This document shows positions 61,431 to 64,000 of a DNA stretch of 64,000 nt, piece after piece. Every line of letters starts with the position of its first letter. The stretch's first letter is position 1. The notes beneath the pieces are model-generated. The model was not told the origin of the DNA. It did no database searches and saw only the letters and a program-made list of their open reading frames with translations. A program made the position numbers and the translations under genes. The stretch comes from Alternaria dauci (lineage: Eukaryota; Ascomycota; Dothideomycetes; Pleosporales; Pleosporaceae). Location: NCBI RefSeq assembly GCF_042100115.1, contig NC_091280.1, positions 248,001 to 312,000 of the forward strand, given 5' to 3'.

Positions 61431-62684
61431 TCAAACTCGTAGTAACTCAATAAGGCCCCTCAATTCGGGATTGGCCTTACCGAATTCTGCCTCTAGGGTT
61501 TCGAAAGCCCCAATCAGCTGACAATAGAGATCGTTCAGTGTGGAACGTGTCCATTCCAAGCTACCGCAATTCTTTAATTGCTCAAGCACCAGGATCTTGT
61601 GAGCTCTCGTCAACTCCCCACGCTCTCTTCGGGTAGAAAGGATATATTGCATCAACAGGTTGTCCCGATCGGAATGCAAACAATGGAGCAGCGGGAGCGA
61701 ATATTTGCCCTCGTCTAGATCCTCACAAAAGCCTTTTTCGTTGGCATACTGAGTGTTTGGTCATCGTCAGCAAAGCGCCATTGTATGCGAAGTGTCATGG
61801 TGTGACTCACATCAGCTGACATGAGATTCTGGTAGTCGTCACGTATTTGAAAGTAGCGGCTCAGGAGATTCATGAGTCGGTCGACCCAGACAATCACATG
61901 CTGGCTAATATGGAATGGGGCTTGTGCGACCAGGAGCTGAAAAGCCAACTCAAACAGTGCACCAGTTTCTATTCGTTGACTCGCGTCAGCTTGCGTGTTC
62001 AGGAGCACAGGGATAAGTCGATTCGCCCCTTACTGTCACCAGTCATCGGCATATACTACTCCACTGAGGGGCACTCAGCGTTGTAGGTCCAGTGCAAGTC
62101 CATCGCTTGACCCTTGAAGATTGTTACAATCTTCTCGGTCGCCGACTTTGCGCAATCCATGCCTGACATGTTTTGGATCCTGGAAATGGCTTCCACAATG
62201 GCGTAGCTTGACGAGTTTATGGCTTGAGCAGGTCCAAACATTGTGTGGGTGGATGGTCTACCAAGCCGCAAGGGAGAACGGTCTTGAAAGTCATCCAATC
62301 TAAACGTATATTTTCAAAATGTAGTCAGATCAGGAATAGGGAGGCGAATTACATTAATGAAGAATTATGCAGTAGGCTAATAACCTGTTTGATCGAGCTA
62401 ACAGATTCGTCTGGCACCAGCAGCCAATTATTCAAAGAATCGATCAGCCGATCCCGCACGCCCTTGGATGGTAACGAACAGACATAGTCGTATGGTGCCT
62501 GAACAATCTGGTTTGCCAGTAAGTTGTATGTCGGATCCTTATACATCTCTACAATTTGCGATCCATTCGATGGAGATGAATCAGATGTCAGCGTTTCCAG
62601 TGTCGAGCCTGAGAAGATCGAGTACTCTGGGGATTCACCTGAGCAGGTGGAAGACTCCAGAGAAAGATTGCCAACACCCTCCAT
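61431..62684 (-). pseudogene. Geranylgeranyl diphosphate synthase with one in-frame TAG
   Basis: An all-trans polyprenyl synthase that would condense isopentenyl diphosphate to the C20 precursor of diterpenoids. Four exons (62684-62353, 62299-62034, 61968-61811, 61748-61431) with 53-65-bp introns join perfectly into 358 codons. The first Asp-rich motif D-D-F-Q-D is at residues 113-117, followed by the conserved Arg pair region (RSPLRLGRPSTH). GQAMDLHW, KTGALFEL and the second motif D-D-Y-Q-N (243-247) follow, then EKGFCEDLDEGKYSLPLLH. Codon 192 (62058-62056) is TAG where relatives have Glu in the PSxEEY segment, implying GAG-to-TAG. The Ser-rich N-terminal extension is typical of cluster-dedicated synthases. 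As read, the protein would lack the second Asp-rich motif. Confidence 0.88.
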
Positions 62685-63148
62685 GTCGTTTTTTACTAAG
62701 AGATGAATGAATAGTTCAGCTTAAAGTATTTAAAGATGGAAACATTGGAATAGTCAAGCTCTATTCAGACAATTTCATACTCTTATAAACGCTACCTACG
62801 AAAAGCATTCCGTATAGTTAGTGGGTAATTCCGGAACTACACCTAACGATAATATTCCGAAGATAGACTGGGCCCGAAATTCCCCGACATAGATAACCTA
62901 GATACCATTTCCTGTTCTCTCCGAATTCCGCGAAGGCCAGCTGGTAGATGTTAGCTTGGTATCGATCGGACCTTAGAGTAATATTATGAACGGGAAGCCA
63001 TCTTTTGTGGGCGATAGCTCAGTCGGTACTCTTGATAGGCGCGAGGTCAACATTCAACTACCTCTGTAGCGCGTCCTTTCACCATATACCACTCTTTCTA
63101 CGGTCTAGGGGTATCTTTTACAGATAGCCGCAGACGCCAACTTACAGC
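62685..63148. promoter_or_regulatory. Divergent promoter of prenyl synthase and acyltransferase
   Basis: 464 bp between two head-to-head ATGs, so it must hold both promoters and suggests co-regulation. A tRNA A-box-like TAGCTCAGTCGG at 63014-63025 was examined and does not fold as a tRNA. No palindromic regulator site was convincing. Confidence 0.55.
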
Positions 63149-64000
63149 ATGCCCGATCATATCGCAACTTTATCCCTTTCCGACCAGGAACAGCCCTTGG
63201 CGTACACTCTTATGTGGTTGACCTTCAAGGTTAACGACCCAGACGCTGCCGTCAAAGCTATGCGTGATGGTCTCAATAAAACGGCCACCCAATTACCATT
63301 TCTTTCTGGCGATGTATGGGAGGATGCATTCGACGGCAACAAAACCAAGACCTCTTGGTCCGACGAGGGACCATTGACTGTCCCATTCGATGAGATCCCT
63401 GGCCATGACTTGCCAAGTCATGATGAGCTCGACGCAGGTGGGATGTTACTTCATGAGATCAAGGGTCATGATTTCTACGGTCCTCACTTGACATCGCTCA
63501 TGCAAAAGAAGAGGAAGCCCGCGTTATACACAGCCTACACAAAGATTCGAGGCGGCCTTATATTCCTTACTGCAGTACATCACGGTTACGCAGATGGGGC
63601 CGGGCGTGATGTCATCATCAATTTCATCGCTCGCCACATTAACGGTATCTCTATGGAGGATTATCCTGTCGACCCTATGGAACCGATCAACTGGGAGACA
63701 AAACTTCGCGACATAACGAGAAAGACCCTTGCAGCTACCAACAACATGCTGAAAGCTCCGAGTTTGACCACTATATCTCACAGCCCCTCGTTGCTTAGTG
63801 ATGATATCCATGGATCCAATTCAGCAGTCAAGGGTGTACTGTTTCGCTGGTCTGTTCGGAAGCTCTCAGCTATGCGAGGTGAGCTGCTTAAGCAAACAAG
63901 TCAGCCATTTACTCTTAGCACCATGGTTATTGCGCTGCTATGGAGTCTGATTCTGACAGCATGGGCTCACACATCGGAGGGTTCTCTACAAGGCCAATAC
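63149..64000 (+). CDS. BAHD-like acyltransferase, 5' part (runs off the window)
   Basis: 284 codons are open from the ATG at 63149 to the window end without a stop or a need for an intron. The motif H-H-G-Y-A-D-G-A-G (residues 144-152) contains HxxxD at 145-149, the catalytic motif of the transferase family that moves acyl groups from CoA to hydroxyls. Fungal relatives include trichothecene 3-O-acetyltransferase. The C-terminal DFGWG-type motif would lie outside. Its divergent arrangement with the prenyl synthase and the neighbouring P450s suggests esterification of a hydroxylated diterpenoid. The substrate is inferred from context only. Confidence 0.85.
   Translation, partial: MPDHIATLSLSDQEQPLAYTLMWLTFKVNDPDAAVKAMRDGLNKTATQLPFLSGDVWEDAFDGNKTKTSWSDEGPLTVPFDEIPGHDLPSHDELDAGGMLLHEIKGHDFYGPHLTSLMQKKRKPALYTAYTKIRGGLIFLTAVHHGYADGAGRDVIINFIARHINGISMEDYPVDPMEPINWETKLRDITRKTLAATNNMLKAPSLTTISHSPSLLSDDIHGSNSAVKGVLFRWSVRKLSAMRGELLKQTSQPFTLSTMVIALLWSLILTAWAHTSEGSLQGQY

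Noticed and set aside
63014..63070. tRNA-like A-box TAGCTCAGTCGG with a weak B-box-like sequence
   Set aside because: The D-stem, anticodon stem and acceptor stem do not pair, so it is not a tRNA gene.

Overview
This window looks like nuclear DNA of a filamentous ascomycete (Pezizomycotina; a Dothideomycete is plausible but unproven). The evidence is short fungal introns (about 47-115 bp, GT..AG) in the protein genes, secondary-metabolism gene families, and long AT-rich blocks with the signature of repeat-induced point mutation (RIP), in which CpA/TpG is almost eliminated, TpA is very frequent and CpG survives.

Positions 1-44857 form a repeat block. It holds three copies of one Ty3/gypsy chromovirus of about 7.2 kb at three stages of decay. 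Copy 1 (2936-10087, minus strand) is RIP-saturated with a perfect 5-bp target duplication. Copy 2 (27152-34323, plus) is lightly RIP-mutated, with many CAG/CAA-to-stop and TGG-to-TAG changes. Copy 3 (36002-43170, plus) has open gag and pol frames. Copy 3 shows a classical A AAA AAC -1 frameshift site directly before the gag stop, two CCHC knuckles and a Cys/His-rich repeat in Gag, and a complete PR-RT-RNaseH-IN-chromodomain Pol. It also carries an antisense ORF with an exact Zn(II)2Cys6 spacing that overlaps the 3' end of pol. Between the copies lie older RIP-saturated repeats, including a direct duplication of about 4.4 kb (13504-17936 and 19110-25335). The second unit of that duplication is interrupted by a 1.35-kb island of normal composition (23290-24634) flanked by a 15-bp direct repeat.

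Positions 44858-64000 are normal-composition gene space. In order they hold a short-chain dehydrogenase (45834-46825), an ACS-type major facilitator transporter (48960-50535), a zinc-finger-like hypothetical gene (51448-52453, minus), and a secreted, probably GPI-anchored protein (54325-55473). These are followed by an intact five-exon cytochrome P450 (56279-58088), a second P450 in opposite orientation with two in-frame TGA codons (58609-60339, minus), and a four-exon geranylgeranyl diphosphate synthase with one in-frame TAG (61431-62684, minus). Last comes a BAHD-like acyltransferase that runs off the window (63149-64000).

The last four genes look like one edge of a diterpenoid biosynthetic cluster: prenyl chain supply, two oxidations and an acylation. 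No terpene cyclase is visible and would have to lie to the right. Two of the four carry nonsense codons in otherwise perfectly framed exons, so the cluster may be decaying. Sequencing error is the main alternative. No rRNA, tRNA or CRISPR array was found.
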